Assembly: GCA_002725175.2 (NCBI GenBank)
Contig: PBQX02000041.1
Coordinates: 1-41,422 of the forward strand
Direction of reading: 5' to 3'
DNA length: 41,422 nt
Source: CACKLF01 sp002725175
Lineage (GTDB): Bacteria; Pseudomonadota; Alphaproteobacteria; Rhodobacterales; Rhodobacteraceae
The notes under the pieces are model-generated. The model did not search any database and had not been told where the DNA came from. It saw nothing but the letters and a program-made list of their open reading frames with translations. How positions within the stretch are numbered: the first letter of the stretch is position 1; each line of letters begins with the position of its first letter. Both the position numbers and the translations under genes were made by a program. Positions 41,117 to 41,422 of this stretch are shown in pieces.

Positions 41117-41422
41117 CAGCCGAATTGATAAAGGTTCAAAATGGGAATAGCTTATTGAAGTTCTCATTTTTTTTCTTCACTGCGTTACTTTTACACTTAA
41201 TGCTTTTGAAGTTCTTCGGTTTAAATTCTCAAATTAAAAATGTATCCGGAAATGCAACTGCTTTACAGGTCTCTACAACAAATTTGACAGATTTGATCAA
41301 AAATTTTGAAACTCCGCCAGAATTAAGAAATGATATTCAGAAGCACAAAATGCATATGGGGGAGGTGGTTGAAAGCGCTCACCATCAAGTTAAAATTCAT
41401 TCAACAGTTAGTGATTATGATA
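41113..41422 (+). CDS. TonB-like protein, partial (runs off right edge)
   Basis: 103 codons visible from ATG 41113, overlapping the ExbD2 stop. Short charged N-terminus, then one membrane helix (about 16-31: FSFFFFTALLLHLMLL) and a periplasmic stretch rich in Thr, Asn and His. Position after exbB-exbD-exbD and the His in the helix (LLLHLML, as TonB has an essential membrane His) point to TonB, but the Pro-rich region and C-terminal domain are outside the window. Confidence 0.65.
   Translation, partial: MTAELIKVQNGNSLLKFSFFFFTALLLHLMLLKFFGLNSQIKNVSGNATALQVSTTNLTDLIKNFETPPELRNDIQKHKMHMGEVVESAHHQVKIHSTVSDYD

Noticed and set aside
1..41422. tRNA, rRNA, CRISPR array, IS element or prophage.
   Set aside because: None seen by eye: no repeat-spacer pattern, no transposase or integrase, no clear TpsiC-type arm. 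A tRNA or Infernal scan would be decisive.

Overview
The window is AT-rich, densely packed bacterial DNA with scattered ambiguous bases (N), as expected of a draft or consensus assembly. Genes often abut or overlap by 1-4 bases and many start at TTG or GTG. The block dac - tmk - holB - tatD - PhnP-like hydrolase, the HolB and enolase-superfamily sequences, the repeated GFA-family proteins and the alpha/beta-hydrolase-cyclase fusion point to an alphaproteobacterium. A streamlined marine lineage is my best guess, but this is inference: there is no rRNA or other taxonomic marker. I saw no tRNA, rRNA, CRISPR array, insertion sequence or phage gene.

Layout. 1-2044: C-terminus of an alpha/beta-hydrolase/class III cyclase fusion, an NTF2-like protein, a 46-residue membrane protein and a DUF924 protein. 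2099-5185: small ferredoxin-like-fold proteins, a degenerate-looking SNase-like secreted protein, a membrane protein and an Asparaginase_II-family enzyme. 5523-11698: RhlE-type helicase translationally coupled to a Bcr/CflA transporter, a ureohydrolase, a cupin, a DUF188 protein, an SMR transporter and a Sel1 protein. 12154-18951: two EamA transporters, a DUF2652 cyclase-like protein, a metallo-beta-lactamase-fold hydrolase, MazG, a coiled-coil adenylate cyclase and a DUF2628 protein. 16950-20023 holds three GFA-family zinc proteins. 20023-26145: DUF3147 protein, sterol-desaturase-like hydroxylase, thioesterase, MFS transporter, a coupled trio of small barrel proteins (GYD plus two), an NTF2-like protein and a SABATH-type methyltransferase. 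26204-31601: AEC transporter, then the housekeeping block (PhnP-like hydrolase, TatD, DNA polymerase III delta', thymidylate kinase, D,D-carboxypeptidase). 31715-35890: enolase-superfamily enzyme, methyltransferase, 2-oxoglutarate oxygenase, a 43-residue membrane protein, a Glu-less SMR protein and an NrtS-PAS fusion. 36062-37519: homocysteine methyltransferase-like protein and a PrxQ-type peroxiredoxin.

The right end (37710-41422) is the clearest functional unit: a cobalamin riboswitch, a TonB-dependent receptor of BtuB type, ExbB, two ExbD-like proteins and the start of a TonB-like protein. This looks like a vitamin B12 uptake operon carrying its own energising complex. The second ExbD has Asn where the membrane aspartate should be.

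The points I rate highest are three genes whose only well-placed start appears to be AUU, AUC or AUA, each 7 nt after a Shine-Dalgarno core (24244, 23361, 29769); the ExbD D-to-N pair; the NrtS-PAS fusion beside an SMR protein lacking its essential Glu; possible pairing of the btuB ribosome-binding site with an upstream hairpin arm; a two-hairpin intergenic element at 14634-14707; and three tiny membrane-protein genes that are easily missed. I did not find a convincing wholly new multi-gene system.
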